DNA of 64,000 bases from Spirosoma fluviale (GTDB taxonomy: Bacteria; Bacteroidota; Bacteroidia; Cytophagales; Spirosomataceae). The translations under genes and the position numbers were made by a program. Numbering within the stretch: position 1 is the first letter of the stretch; each line of letters opens with the position of its first letter. The notes beneath the pieces are model-generated. The model was not told the DNA's origin. It did no database searches and saw nothing but the letters and a program-made list of their open reading frames with translations. Below are positions 1 through 8,839 of the stretch, in pieces. Location of the stretch: contig NZ_OCNH01000007.1 in NCBI RefSeq assembly GCF_900230225.1, positions 186,001 to 250,000 on the forward strand, in the 5' to 3' direction.

Positions 1-177
1 ACAATAGATAACGTGGCAGCCAGTAAGGCTAACAGCAAAAAAATATGTTCTTCTAGGCGCTTCACAAACTGGTAGAATTGTCTTCGGAAGAACCGTTCCT
101 AAAATCATGCCAGAATTCCGACAACAGTCGTTTGTGTGGTATTATCTGATTAATAGATCCGAATGCCAGTCAACAAC

Positions 178-456
178 TTACCCCTTTTCAACCGTGAAGC
201 CGCCGGGTTCATAGCCAATTTGTGCCCCCAATACATACAGTAAATGTTTGCGGTCAATAATGACCTGCACACCTTCTACGTTATAGACTTCGTCGGAAGG
301 GCCGGGAAGGTCAAAGCCCAGCAGCCAGGATGAACCGCAGCCTCCTCCCCGAACACCAACGCGCAAACCGTATTCGCCAGGAATTTTATTGGCACGTAGT
401 GTGTCATGAATTTGCTGACGCGCTGCTGGATTAACAGTAACCGGATTATCGAGCAT
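178..456 (-). CDS. HesB/IscA-like iron-sulfur family protein (92 aa)
   Basis: Small A-type (HesB/IscA) fold protein; members of this family carry or deliver Fe-S clusters in the cytoplasm. The GLRVGVRGGGCGSSW stretch (about residues 31-45) matches the family's central glycine-rich loop with its first cluster-binding cysteine. The C-terminal CxC pair of true IscA proteins is missing: the protein ends in GGFTVEKG and has no other cysteine. It may therefore bind a cluster differently or have another role. It stands alone, reading away from the next gene. Family assignment is fairly sure; the Fe-S carrier function is not. Confidence 0.75.
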   Translation of the reverse strand: MLDNPVTVNPAARQQIHDTLRANKIPGEYGLRVGVRGGGCGSSWLLGFDLPGPSDEVYNVEGVQVIIDRKHLLYVLGAQIGYEPGGFTVEKG

Positions 457-559
457 TTGAGTAAACGACTAAAAAAGTCTATCTAACCAGTTAGCTGGTT
501 GACAATGACTGATTGACTACCGTAAAATTACCTTTTTCTGCTAAACACGTTTGCCTTTT

Positions 560-1084
560 ATGGACCTATTGAGTGATTTCTTAAAGTTAATAGTACCCGC
601 CGGACTGGTTTTATACGGCATGTATTTAACCGTCAAATTATTACTGGAACGTGAGGCCAGTCGCTACCAGTTCGAAGTTAAGAACCGATATACAGAAACC
701 GTAGTACCCATACGCCTGCAAGCCTACGAACGAATGGTGTTATTTCTGGAACGGATTAGCCCCAATAATTTATTGTTACGTCTGGGAGGAAGTTCAACGA
801 CCGTTCTGGAACTCCAGCAGCGGCTTTTGCAGGAGATCAGAGATGAATACAACCACAATCTGTCTCAACAGGTGTACATGAGCCAAACCACCTGGGATCA
901 GGTTCAGGCGGCCATGAACGATGTGATGGTATTGATTAATCAGGCATCCGGCGACACCCGTCCCGATGCCCCTGCTCTTGAGCTCTCCAAGCGGATCTTC
1001 GAGCGAATCATTCAACAAGACAGGCAACCCACATACGAAGCGCTGAAAGCCGTAAAAGAAGAGATTCAGGTTATGTTCATGTGA
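560..1084 (+). CDS. Membrane-anchored coiled protein of unknown function (174 aa)
   Basis: Starts at ATG 560; a TTG nine bases upstream is possible but less likely. One hydrophobic N-terminal segment (about residues 8-27) is followed by a charged, helical cytoplasmic part rich in Leu, Glu and Gln. The stretch KNRYTETVVPIRLQAYERM resembles proteins found widely in Cytophagales and annotated only as hypothetical. No catalytic motif is visible. It is followed by a strong hairpin at 1109-1151 that probably ends both this transcript and the one coming from the other side. Confidence 0.75.
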   Translation: MDLLSDFLKLIVPAGLVLYGMYLTVKLLLEREASRYQFEVKNRYTETVVPIRLQAYERMVLFLERISPNNLLLRLGGSSTTVLELQQRLLQEIRDEYNHNLSQQVYMSQTTWDQVQAAMNDVMVLINQASGDTRPDAPALELSKRIFERIIQQDRQPTYEALKAVKEEIQVMFM

Positions 1085-1108
1085 AAAGCAGAGGGCATGG
1101 GGTTAGGA

Positions 1109-1151
1109 GCAGAGGGTTAGACTTTCCATCCCTTTGCCCATAACCCTCTGC
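1109..1151. terminator. Inverted repeat, likely bidirectional terminator
   Basis: GCAGAGGGTTA at 1109-1119 pairs perfectly with TAACCCTCTGC at 1141-1151 across a 21-base loop. It lies between two convergent genes, the place expected for a shared terminator. Confidence 0.5.
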
Positions 1152-1159
1152 CCCATTCC

Positions 1160-2002
1160 CTAAAACACCCCCGCCGATAAGGTCAAAGCTTTCTGAAAGG
1201 ACTCCTGATTGATCGTTAGGTTGACGCCTTCCTGAGCCAGCGTCTGGATAATTTCTTCGGTGGGCAGGTTGCCCGTAAGCTGATCGGCGGCCATCGGACA
1301 CCCGCCAAAGCCCCGCAGTGCCCCGTCAACTCGCCGGACGCCTGCCCGCACGGCGGCCCGGACTTTGGCGGGTGCCTCTCCCGGTCGTGCGTGCAGATGC
1401 GCTCCAAACTCAACCTGTGGAAACCGACTGATCAGGGGCTGAAACAAAGCTTCAATTGCCTCGGGCGTCGATGAGCCGACGGTATCGGAAGGGGCAATGA
1501 TGCGAACACCCAACTCGACTAATTGCTCCGTGAACTCACCAACGAGGTCCGGGCTGTAGGCATCTCCATAGGGATTCCCGAAGCCCATCGACAGATAAAC
1601 CACCAGTTCTTTTCCTGTCCTCTCACACAACGATTGCATCTCGGCTACTTCAGTAAAGGCCTGCGCGATCGACTTATTAGTATTGCGTTGCTGGAACGTT
1701 TCGGATACAGAAAGTGGAAAACCAACATACTGAATAAGGCCGGAAGCAACGGCCTGTTCGGCCCCGCGAACGTTGGCAACAATAGCCAGCAACCGGGTTT
1801 TGGTGGTAGACATGTTCAACCCCGCCAGTACCTCAGGCGTGTCGCGCATCTGCGGAATGGCTTTAGGCGACACGAAACTCCCAAAATCAAGTGTGTCGAA
1901 GCCAACGGCCAGCAATGCATTCAGATACCTGATTTTGAGGTCTGTCGGCACAAAGTGCCCCAGACCCTGCATGGCATCGCGGGGACATTCGATGAGTTTC
2001 AT
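1160..2002 (-). CDS. Hydroxymethylglutaryl-CoA lyase
   Basis: TIM-barrel lyase that splits HMG-CoA (or a close 3-hydroxy-acyl-CoA) into acetyl-CoA and acetoacetate in leucine or ketone-body breakdown. The start MKLIECPRDAMQG holds the catalytic Arg-Asp pair. HLHARPGEA supplies metal-binding histidines, and GALRGFGGCPMA is the family signature with the active-site cysteine. The start chosen at 2002 gives a normal family start and overlaps the upstream gene by four bases (ATGA), implying coupled translation. A longer reading to 2056 would run into the upstream gene and adds no family sequence. Confidence 0.9.
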   Translation of the reverse strand: MKLIECPRDAMQGLGHFVPTDLKIRYLNALLAVGFDTLDFGSFVSPKAIPQMRDTPEVLAGLNMSTTKTRLLAIVANVRGAEQAVASGLIQYVGFPLSVSETFQQRNTNKSIAQAFTEVAEMQSLCERTGKELVVYLSMGFGNPYGDAYSPDLVGEFTEQLVELGVRIIAPSDTVGSSTPEAIEALFQPLISRFPQVEFGAHLHARPGEAPAKVRAAVRAGVRRVDGALRGFGGCPMAADQLTGNLPTEEIIQTLAQEGVNLTINQESFQKALTLSAGVF

Positions 2003-2349
2003 GCGTGTACGGGTCGACGCATGAGCACCGCCAGAATGGCCATAACAAGGGCACAAATACCCAGCCCCCCTGCTTCACGGGCCATCTCGATATTCAGGCT
2101 GCGCATACCCACTTCGCTGAACAGAAACCCTTCAAAAACGGGTGGCCATTGATAAACCGCAGCCACTATATACAGGATGGCCATCGCCACAAAAAACCAC
2201 CATTTCCCTACTCCAAAATAAGCCATGAAGCAGGCTACAGCCGCAAATCCGTAAATGGGAATCCAGACTTCGGGGTCAGGGTCGTTGTACTGAAAAACGG
2301 CAAACAGAACAAACAACAGGCCAAAAATAAGAGAGAAGGTCTTTTTCAT
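1999..2349 (-). CDS. TMEM220-family membrane protein
   Basis: 116 residues with four hydrophobic segments (about 4-18, 30-45, 50-68, 93-110). The NDPDPEVWIPIYG motif after the first segment is typical of the transmembrane family 220. The function of the family is unknown. It overlaps the HMG-CoA lyase start by four bases, so the two are one operon. The pairing suggests, but does not prove, a link to acyl-CoA or lipid metabolism. Confidence 0.8.
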   Translation of the reverse strand: MKKTFSLIFGLLFVLFAVFQYNDPDPEVWIPIYGFAAVACFMAYFGVGKWWFFVAMAILYIVAAVYQWPPVFEGFLFSEVGMRSLNIEMAREAGGLGICALVMAILAVLMRRPVHA

Positions 2350-2459
2350 TGTAATGTAGTTAGGTGGATTAACCCGTTTAATAAGATCATGACCGAAGCG
2401 ACTTACTGAATCCAGGCTATCCTATTTTCAAATTTTAATTTATCAGACATTCCTCTACT

Positions 2460-3179
2460 CTATTTGCAATATTCCACCACCGCATTTGCCGCATCGGCAT
2501 AGCCCAGGTTCTGTGCCTGTTTCAGGCTCAGACAGGCGCTTTCCCGCTCATTATTGATGATCTGGGCAATCCCCAAACCGTAAAACGCTTTCCCGAATTT
2601 TGGGTCAGCCTGAACCGCCTGCTGAAAATCGGTGATGGCTCCGGTCAGATCTTTCTCCTGAAAACGCAGATTGCCCCGGTTATAAAGCGCCAGTGAATTT
2701 TTGGGGTTAAGCTCAATGGCTTTTGTGAAATCGGTGAGGGCGGGTTGAGTCTGGCCCTGGGTGGCAAATAACTGGCCCCGGTTCAGGTAAAGCTCGGCCC
2801 CGATGCTACGGCCGGTGTCGGGTACGAATCGAATGGCGTCCGAATAATCTTTCAACGCGCCAGCCTGATCGTTTTGGGCAACTTTCAACAACCCCCGATT
2901 GTAATACGGCCGGTAAAAATCGGGCTTCAATTTAATAGCCTGATCGTAATCGAGCGTGGCATTGGCGTATTCTTTCAACTCGAAATAAGCGACGCCCCGC
3001 GAGTTAAAGGCTTCCACATTTTTATCGTCGGCCTCGATAGCCTGGTTCAAAACCTGCACGGCCTCCCGAAATTTGCCCTCTTTTAAATAATTTCGGCCCT
3101 GTTCAACGAATTTATCTGATGAACTACACGCACTGATACTGAATACAATACCTACTATTACTGCTAATGAACGCTTCAT
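2460..3179 (-). CDS. TPR-repeat lipoprotein
   Basis: 239 residues. The N-terminus MKRSLAVIVGIVFSISAC ends in a lipobox (ISAC), so the mature protein is probably anchored by lipid. It is followed by about five tetratricopeptide repeats with typical spacing, for example AFNSRGVAYFELKEY, PYYNRGLLKVAQND and LALYNRGNLRFQEKD. TPR proteins are protein-interaction scaffolds; the partner cannot be told from sequence. A TACCTTTG motif on the minus strand at 3198-3205 lies just upstream and may be its -7 promoter element. Confidence 0.85.
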   Translation of the reverse strand: MKRSLAVIVGIVFSISACSSSDKFVEQGRNYLKEGKFREAVQVLNQAIEADDKNVEAFNSRGVAYFELKEYANATLDYDQAIKLKPDFYRPYYNRGLLKVAQNDQAGALKDYSDAIRFVPDTGRSIGAELYLNRGQLFATQGQTQPALTDFTKAIELNPKNSLALYNRGNLRFQEKDLTGAITDFQQAVQADPKFGKAFYGLGIAQIINNERESACLSLKQAQNLGYADAANAVVEYCK

Positions 3180-3214
3180 ACTTCCTTAATTTACCAGCAA
3201 AGGTACGGGTGAAA

Positions 3215-3247
3215 TTTGGTCGTTTGACGAACAATTACTTAACTTTG
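3215..3247 (+). promoter_or_regulatory. Candidate Bacteroidota promoter for galactokinase
   Basis: TTTG at 3215-3218, a 21-base spacer, then TAACTTTG at 3240-3247, matching the Bacteroidota -33/-7 pattern (TTTG, TAnnTTTG). It points towards galactokinase with a leader of about 200 bases. Confidence 0.4.
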
Positions 3248-3446
3248 CATCGGCAAATCGGTGCTACCAGCTCCTGCTGAATCCCCCAGGTCTTGACCGA
3301 AGCAAGGGTAGGTGGTCGTAGCGGTGAGACATTGGTTTGCCATTTTTTGTTTCCGTCCCGTACGATTTTATTCTAACAAGACGGTTACCCTGTTCAGCGG
3401 GTTATGCGTTTAGCTGTAGTAAACCGCTAAATTTCCTAAGCCCAAT

Positions 3447-4616
3447 ATGGACCTACTTACTCAGCTCACCCGTTCCTACCAACAAGCTTTTCCGGCTGAG
3501 CCTTCCGGCCAACAGACCCCGCTCCTGATTTGCTCCCCCGGTCGTGTCAACCTCATTGGCGAACATACGGATTACAATGAAGGGTTCGTGCTCCCGGCCG
3601 CTATCGACAAAGCGATTTACTTAGCCGTTGGTCCCCGTGCCGATGATGAACTGCATTTTATAGCGCACGACCTCAACAAAACCTTTCAGGGCTCTTTAAC
3701 CGATTTGACGCCTACGCACACCTGGGCAGACTACCTCCTCGGCGTTGTTGCGCAGTTTCGGCAGGCGGGTCATCAGTTTAATGGTTTCAATTGCGTATTT
3801 GGAGGCACTATCCCTATGGGTTCAGGCTTATCGTCGTCGGCCGCTCTGGAAAATGGGGTCGGTTTTGCGCTGAACGAGCTTTTCCAGTTAGGCGTCGACC
3901 GGATTACGCTGGTGAAACGGTCACAACGCGCCGAAAATGAGTTTGTAGGAGCCAAAGTGGGTATTATGGACATGTTTGCCAGCATGATGGGCAAAGCCGA
4001 TCACGTGATTAAACTCGATTGCCGCTCACTCGACTACACCTATGCTCCTTTGCAGATGGACGGTATTCGCATCGTTCTCTGCGACTCAAGAGTAAAGCAC
4101 TCGCTGGTAACTTCAGAATACAACACCCGTCGGGCCGAATGCGAAGCCGGGGTGCGGTTTCTACAAACTTTTTATCCCGAAATAAAGAGTCTGCGCGATG
4201 TGACTATGCCCATGCTGGACCAGCACCTGCGCGATACGAACCCCCTGATTTATCGGCGGTGTGCTTATGTCGTTCAGGAAAATCAGCGGCTACTCGATGG
4301 TGTGGCCGCTCTGGAAGCCGATGACATCGACACATTTGGTCAATTGATGTACGGCTCGCACGAAGGCTTAAGCCACTGGTACGAAGTAAGTTGCCCAGAG
4401 CTGGATATTTTAGTCGACATTGCCCGACAGCAACCCGGTGTACTGGGTTCCCGGATGATGGGTGGTGGTTTTGGTGGCTGTACCATTAATCTCGTTCGCG
4501 AGGAAGTACTTGACGATTTTACTAAATTGATTACCGAACAATATAAAGCCCGAACGGGGAAAGATACGTACCTTCACGTCTGCAAAATCCAGGACGGGAC
4601 GAATGTAATCAGTTAG
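3447..4616 (+). CDS. galK: Galactokinase
   Basis: GHMP-family kinase that phosphorylates galactose to galactose-1-phosphate in the Leloir pathway, in the cytoplasm. Of 389 residues, the galactokinase signature GRVNLIGEHTDYNEGFVLP lies near residues 30-48. The ATP-binding GSGLSSSAALE lies near 130, and the C-terminal GGGFGGCTI near 345. Length is normal. It is followed after about 90 bases by a small transaldolase on the same strand. An aldose 1-epimerase, often a partner enzyme, is encoded at 33.4 kb instead of next to it. Confidence 0.95.
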   Translation: MDLLTQLTRSYQQAFPAEPSGQQTPLLICSPGRVNLIGEHTDYNEGFVLPAAIDKAIYLAVGPRADDELHFIAHDLNKTFQGSLTDLTPTHTWADYLLGVVAQFRQAGHQFNGFNCVFGGTIPMGSGLSSSAALENGVGFALNELFQLGVDRITLVKRSQRAENEFVGAKVGIMDMFASMMGKADHVIKLDCRSLDYTYAPLQMDGIRIVLCDSRVKHSLVTSEYNTRRAECEAGVRFLQTFYPEIKSLRDVTMPMLDQHLRDTNPLIYRRCAYVVQENQRLLDGVAALEADDIDTFGQLMYGSHEGLSHWYEVSCPELDILVDIARQQPGVLGSRMMGGGFGGCTINLVREEVLDDFTKLITEQYKARTGKDTYLHVCKIQDGTNVIS

Positions 4617-4707
4617 TCAGGGTAGTTGGGCAGGTAAAAATCCTTTTTATTGCCAACACCTTCCACTGATTAACAACTCGACTGTTTAACTGTATAACTG
4701 TTTAACC

Positions 4708-5373
4708 ATGAAATTTTTCATTGACACAGCCAATCTGGCTGACATTCGCGAAGCCCAGGATATGGGGATTCTTGACGGTGTAACCACCAATCCTTCCCTG
4801 ATGGCGAAAGAAGGTATTACGGGTAAAGACAACGTAATGCGTCATTACAAGCAAATCTGCGAAATCGTACAGAGCGATGTTAGCGCCGAAGTTATCTCAG
4901 TCACTTACGATGAGATGATCAAAGAAGGTGAAGAATTGGCTGATATCGACGAGAATATCGTCGTAAAAGTGCCCATGAGTGGCGATAGCATCAAAGCGAT
5001 CAAATATTTCTCTGAAAAAGGTATCCGGACCAACTGTACGCTGATTTTCTCGGCTGGTCAGGCTCTATTGGCAGCGAAAGCTGGCGCTACGTATGTGTCG
5101 CCGTTTGTTGGCCGGTTAGATGACATCGCGACCGATGGTATGGCGCTGATCGAGCAGATCGTTACCATCTTCACGAACTACGGCTATTCGACAGAAGTTC
5201 TGGCGGCTTCGGTTCGTCACCCAATGCACGTAATTCAGTGCGCGGAGATTGGTGCTGATATCATGACGGCTCCCTTGAGCGTTATGAAGCAGCTGCTGAA
5301 CCACCCGCTCACCGACAGCGGTCTGGCTAAATTCCTGGCCGACCACGAGAAGGCTAATCTGCCGGTAAAATAA
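4708..5373 (+). CDS. Transaldolase of the small TalC/Fsa type
   Basis: 221 residues, the short form of transaldolase. It begins MKFFIDTANLADIREAQDMG, followed by the GVTTNPSLMAKEG motif. The Schiff-base lysine is in NIVVKVPMSG (near residue 88), and TLIFSAGQALLAAKAGATYVS forms the later barrel strands. It acts in the pentose phosphate pathway or cleaves fructose 6-phosphate; the two activities cannot be separated by eye. It follows galactokinase on the same strand and ends at a clear hairpin (5386-5431). Confidence 0.9.
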   Translation: MKFFIDTANLADIREAQDMGILDGVTTNPSLMAKEGITGKDNVMRHYKQICEIVQSDVSAEVISVTYDEMIKEGEELADIDENIVVKVPMSGDSIKAIKYFSEKGIRTNCTLIFSAGQALLAAKAGATYVSPFVGRLDDIATDGMALIEQIVTIFTNYGYSTEVLAASVRHPMHVIQCAEIGADIMTAPLSVMKQLLNHPLTDSGLAKFLADHEKANLPVK

Positions 5374-5385
5374 AAATTGTTACAT

Positions 5386-5431
5386 TACGAGGTACGGTTT
5401 GCGGAATCGACACTGCAGGTCGTACCTCGTA
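5386..5431 (+). terminator. Inverted repeat after transaldolase
   Basis: TACGAGGTACG (5386-5396) pairs perfectly with CGTACCTCGTA (5421-5431). There is no clear T-run, so this could be a terminator or an RNA-stabilising hairpin. Confidence 0.45.
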
Positions 5432-5444
5432 TCTATTAAATACT

Positions 5445-6125
5445 ATGTTTTCGACGGAACCCGTTCTCGCGCTCACTAATGCCGACATCTATCAGGGAAA
5501 GAAGTTGGTACTGGGCGACGTATCCTTTCAGATTAACAAAGGCGATTTTGTCTATCTCATCGGCCGAACGGGCAGCGGAAAATCGTCACTGCTGAAGACA
5601 TTGTATGCCGACCTCTGGCTACAGAATGGAAAGGGATTAGTAGCGGGCTACCCGCTGGATGCCCTCAAACCCCGCGATGTACCGCAGCTCAGACGAAAAA
5701 TAGGCATCGTTTTTCAGGATTTTCAACTGTTTTTTGACCGCACGGTCGAAGACAATCTTAAATTCGTTCTGAAAGCAACTGGCTGGAAAAATACAACAGA
5801 TATGAACAACCGCATCGCCGAAGTGCTCATGCAGGTTGGTCTGGGAACCGCCCAGAAAAAGATGCCGCATCAGCTTTCTGGTGGTGAGCAACAACGGGTA
5901 GTGGTGGCCCGAGCCATGCTGAACGAACCGCAAATACTCATTGCCGATGAGCCTACCGGCAATTTGGATCCTTCCGTGGCCGACCAGATCATGAAAGTAT
6001 TCCAGTCCATCAACAATGCCGGAACCGCCATTCTGATGGCGACGCACAACTACGACCTGCTGCATAAATACCCGGCCCGCGTACTTCGCTGCCAGGATGG
6101 TCAGGTTGTTGAGTTGAAAGGGTAA
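5445..6125 (+). CDS. ftsE: FtsE-like ABC transporter ATP-binding protein
   Basis: 226-residue ATPase with Walker A GRTGSGKSS (about residues 40-48), a Q-loop FQDF, signature LSGGEQQRVVVARAML and Walker B ILIADEPTGNLDP, then the H-loop ATHNYD. Sequence and length resemble FtsE, the cytoplasmic ATPase that with FtsX controls peptidoglycan hydrolysis at the septum. No ftsX lies next to it here, as is common in Bacteroidota, so LolD-like lipoprotein export remains an alternative. Confidence 0.75.
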   Translation: MFSTEPVLALTNADIYQGKKLVLGDVSFQINKGDFVYLIGRTGSGKSSLLKTLYADLWLQNGKGLVAGYPLDALKPRDVPQLRRKIGIVFQDFQLFFDRTVEDNLKFVLKATGWKNTTDMNNRIAEVLMQVGLGTAQKKMPHQLSGGEQQRVVVARAMLNEPQILIADEPTGNLDPSVADQIMKVFQSINNAGTAILMATHNYDLLHKYPARVLRCQDGQVVELKG

Positions 6126-6244
6126 CCCCTCCCCTAGTATATACCCCAAATTTTCAACGACTTGTAAGCAAGCCATAGGCTGTCGACTTATTTTTGATAC
6201 TGATTCAGGAGTTTTACCATCCGAATCCTTAAAATAGTCAACAC

Positions 6245-7402
6245 ATGTACTTCAGCCTCAGGTCAGTTACCTTAGTCCTTCTTCTATCAACACTTTCGCG
6301 TACCGGACCACTCCTGGCCAGGGAATTCAGGAACAAACCTATCGATTCGAAAGCCACCAGAGAGACTAAAGCATTATACCAAAATTTACGACGGCTTGCC
6401 AAAAAGCATGTTCTTTTCGGTCACCAGCATGCTACAGAATACGGGCATGGCTGGGCAGGTGAGGCTAACCGCTCCGACGTTAAATCTGTCAGCGGGTCGC
6501 ACCCGGCCGTTATCGGGGTCGATTTTAGCGGCTTGTCCGGCAGGCCGCCCGCTGCTATTGAGCAGGCCAAAGCGTCACTCAGAAAGCAGATTATTGACAC
6601 GTATGACCGGGGTGGCGTAACCACCGTGGCCTGGCATTTGTCGAACCCGGCCTCAAAAGGTGGCTTTTATTGGGTCGACAGTGTTTCCGCACCCGCCGTA
6701 TCATTACTGATCCCAGGCGGCTCTCATCATGAGCAGTACAAAGAAATACTTCGTACCATTGCCGATCTGGCAAATTCGGTGAGGGGGAAAGACGGGACAC
6801 TGGCACCCATGATTTTTCGGCCGTATCATGAATTTGACGGGGGTTGGTTCTGGTGGGGAAAACCTCATTGCAAACGCGAGGACTTCATTGCGCTGTGGCA
6901 GTTCACGGTCTCTTATCTGCGCGACAGCCTTCAGGTACATAACTTCATTTATGCCTTCTCCCCCGATTGTCTGTTCAAAACGGAGGCCGAGTATCTGGAA
7001 CGGTATCCGGGTGATGAGTGGGTCGATATGCTCGGCATGGATAATTACGCCGACTTTGGCCGAAACGGACGCTACAATGTAGACGTCGGTATTCAGAAAC
7101 TCAAGATCGTATCCGACTACGCTCAGAAATCAGGAAAACTGGCGGCTTTCACAGAAACAGGTCTGGAATCCATCCCCGATACAACCTGGTGGACAAACAC
7201 GTTGCTAAAAGCTCTGAAGGCGGAGAAAATGAGACTTTCTTATGTGCTCGTCTGGCGAAACGATCGGCAAAGCGCCACGCACTATTACGCCCCATATCCT
7301 GGTCAGGCCAGCGCTCCGGATTTCCTTAAATTCTACCAGGACCCGTACACGCTGTTTGAAACCAACCTGCCGAATATGTATAAACGCAAGCGGCTATTCT
7401 AG
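6245..7402 (+). CDS. Secreted GH26 beta-mannanase-like glycoside hydrolase
   Basis: 385 residues with an N-terminal signal segment ending near LLAREF. The catalytic module runs from about residue 45 to the end. LFGHQHATEYGHGW opens the GH26 barrel, RPYHEFDGGWFWWG carries the expected acid/base glutamate, and AAFTETGLE carries the expected nucleophile. GH26 enzymes cut beta-1,4-mannan in the periplasm or outside the cell. It stands alone on the plus strand but close to the SusC/SusD region, consistent with plant or fungal glycan use. Confidence 0.85.
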   Translation: MYFSLRSVTLVLLLSTLSRTGPLLAREFRNKPIDSKATRETKALYQNLRRLAKKHVLFGHQHATEYGHGWAGEANRSDVKSVSGSHPAVIGVDFSGLSGRPPAAIEQAKASLRKQIIDTYDRGGVTTVAWHLSNPASKGGFYWVDSVSAPAVSLLIPGGSHHEQYKEILRTIADLANSVRGKDGTLAPMIFRPYHEFDGGWFWWGKPHCKREDFIALWQFTVSYLRDSLQVHNFIYAFSPDCLFKTEAEYLERYPGDEWVDMLGMDNYADFGRNGRYNVDVGIQKLKIVSDYAQKSGKLAAFTETGLESIPDTTWWTNTLLKALKAEKMRLSYVLVWRNDRQSATHYYAPYPGQASAPDFLKFYQDPYTLFETNLPNMYKRKRLF

Positions 7403-7440
7403 TGCCTGCCTGGAACAGGAAGTTTAATGCAAGTTAGTGG

Positions 7441-7478
7441 CTGTGTCTGGGCCAAGCTGGAGCTTGGCCCAGACACAG
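7441..7478. terminator. Perfect 18-bp palindrome with 2-base centre
   Basis: CTGTGTCTGGGCCAAGCT at 7441-7458 is followed by GG and its exact complement at 7461-7478. It lies between two convergent genes, where a bidirectional terminator is expected, though the stem is unusually long and perfect. Confidence 0.5.
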
Positions 7479-7516
7479 TTCATTCAAACGTTATAAGCGC
7501 ACTAGCCAAGTAGCTT

Positions 7517-8839
7517 TCAAAAAACTGGTTTGATCCCTGCTTTCTTTAATCGTCCAATAACAAACTCACTAATTGCTTTCCCTTGAGCCTGCCCGTTTTC
7601 AATGGCATCGCGGTAATGAATGCCGCCATATAGCCGGGAAATAGCAGCCTCCGAAGCAGCTTGCCGGAAGGAAGTAAACCGGCGTTCGGGCAGTTCAAAA
7701 ATCACTTCGGTATTGTCCGTAAAGTTAAAATTATCGCCCATCAGATACGTCAGTAATTCGGCCACGGCAGTAGAAATAACACTATGGCCGCTGGTGTACT
7801 CCGGAAAAGGTGGCGTTTGCAGGAGCGGTTGCCAGCGCACGTTGATGTAGCGGTTAATGACCGTTTCTGGGCGGATTCGGTTGCTGCGGTATTTCTCGTC
7901 CCAGCAACTGATGAAAGCGTCCATCAGCGTCATGGCAACCAGTGACTGCACCATCAGGGCGTTATCGAACGATAGTCCGGCTTTGGCAGCCGCCAGGCTT
8001 GTTATGTTCATCCAGTGGCCACCAGGGCTTATTTTCTTGAACCCAATCGACATGTGGCCCGAGGTATTGACCGCAAACGGATTACAATCCCAGTACGACG
8101 CGATAAACCGTTGCTCGTCGGTCAGCGTATTGCCTATCTGATATACCTCCTGCGCCAGTCTATGGAACTCACTCGTGGTGTCTTTACTAAAGGCAACCGG
8201 GGGTTTTGGTTTGAACTGGCTACAGGAGTCGATTATCATGGGACGAATAATGCGCCAATGTGGCTCAATAGCCTCAATATACGCCGGTGGTGTTGGGTAC
8301 CAGAAGCCATCGGCCTTGCTGGGTCGATAGCGGGTGCGGGCGCTCAGATTTCGATAATTATCGACAGCGGCATAGGTCAGTATTTTTTTCGCCATCTCCT
8401 GCGCCACACTTACTGATTGCTGAATAACCGACTCCGGGTATTTTTCGGCCCTGAGTTGATCAAGTAGTTTTTTCTCTTCCTCCTCCAGCATGTAGCCCGA
8501 TGGCAGAATCAACCGCCCCGTTTCCAGAATGCAGTACAGAGCCGCTATCTGATAATTGTCGGCTTTAGCAACATCCAGATTCACCTCACTAAGACTGTGG
8601 ATAAAAGCGGTTGGCGATACCACCGTTTTCTGATGTCGGGCCACAATCTCGTGGGCACCCAGTAAACAATAGGTATAAAAACGGCTGGCAGCGGGCGGAT
8701 TGACCACATCATGGATCATCACCATAGTTACCGCAAAAACCGTTGGTTGAAGATGCCGACCAAGTTCTTTTGGGGGAGTCTCCGCCTTCGCCAAAAAGCG
8801 TAACCCCAGCCAAAGACAAATAAATAGAACCCGGTTCAT
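7517..8839 (-). CDS. Vanadium-dependent haloperoxidase / PAP2-family secreted protein
   Basis: 440 residues with a signal peptide (about 1-19, ending FLAKAE). The C-terminal half carries the vanadate/phosphate-site motifs of the haloperoxidase-PAP2 superfamily: PEYTSGHSVISTAVAELL (catalytic histidine) and SRLYGGIHYRDAIENG (second histidine). Such proteins oxidise halides or act as acid phosphatases; which one cannot be decided from sequence. Its start overlaps the stop of the UnbV gene by four bases (ATGA), so the two are translated together. That ties it to the upstream SusC/SusD transcript. Confidence 0.85.
   Translation of the reverse strand: MNRVLFICLWLGLRFLAKAETPPKELGRHLQPTVFAVTMVMIHDVVNPPAASRFYTYCLLGAHEIVARHQKTVVSPTAFIHSLSEVNLDVAKADNYQIAALYCILETGRLILPSGYMLEEEEKKLLDQLRAEKYPESVIQQSVSVAQEMAKKILTYAAVDNYRNLSARTRYRPSKADGFWYPTPPAYIEAIEPHWRIIRPMIIDSCSQFKPKPPVAFSKDTTSEFHRLAQEVYQIGNTLTDEQRFIASYWDCNPFAVNTSGHMSIGFKKISPGGHWMNITSLAAAKAGLSFDNALMVQSLVAMTLMDAFISCWDEKYRSNRIRPETVINRYINVRWQPLLQTPPFPEYTSGHSVISTAVAELLTYLMGDNFNFTDNTEVIFELPERRFTSFRQAASEAAISRLYGGIHYRDAIENGQAQGKAISEFVIGRLKKAGIKPVF

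Noticed and set aside
2..233. Possible tail of a gene in frame 2 at the window start
   Set aside because: An open stretch without a start codon or family motif, running through a real minus-strand gene; cannot be supported.
1523..2152. 209-residue plus-strand frame
   Set aside because: Antisense to HMG-CoA lyase and the TMEM220-like gene, both of which have clear family motifs.
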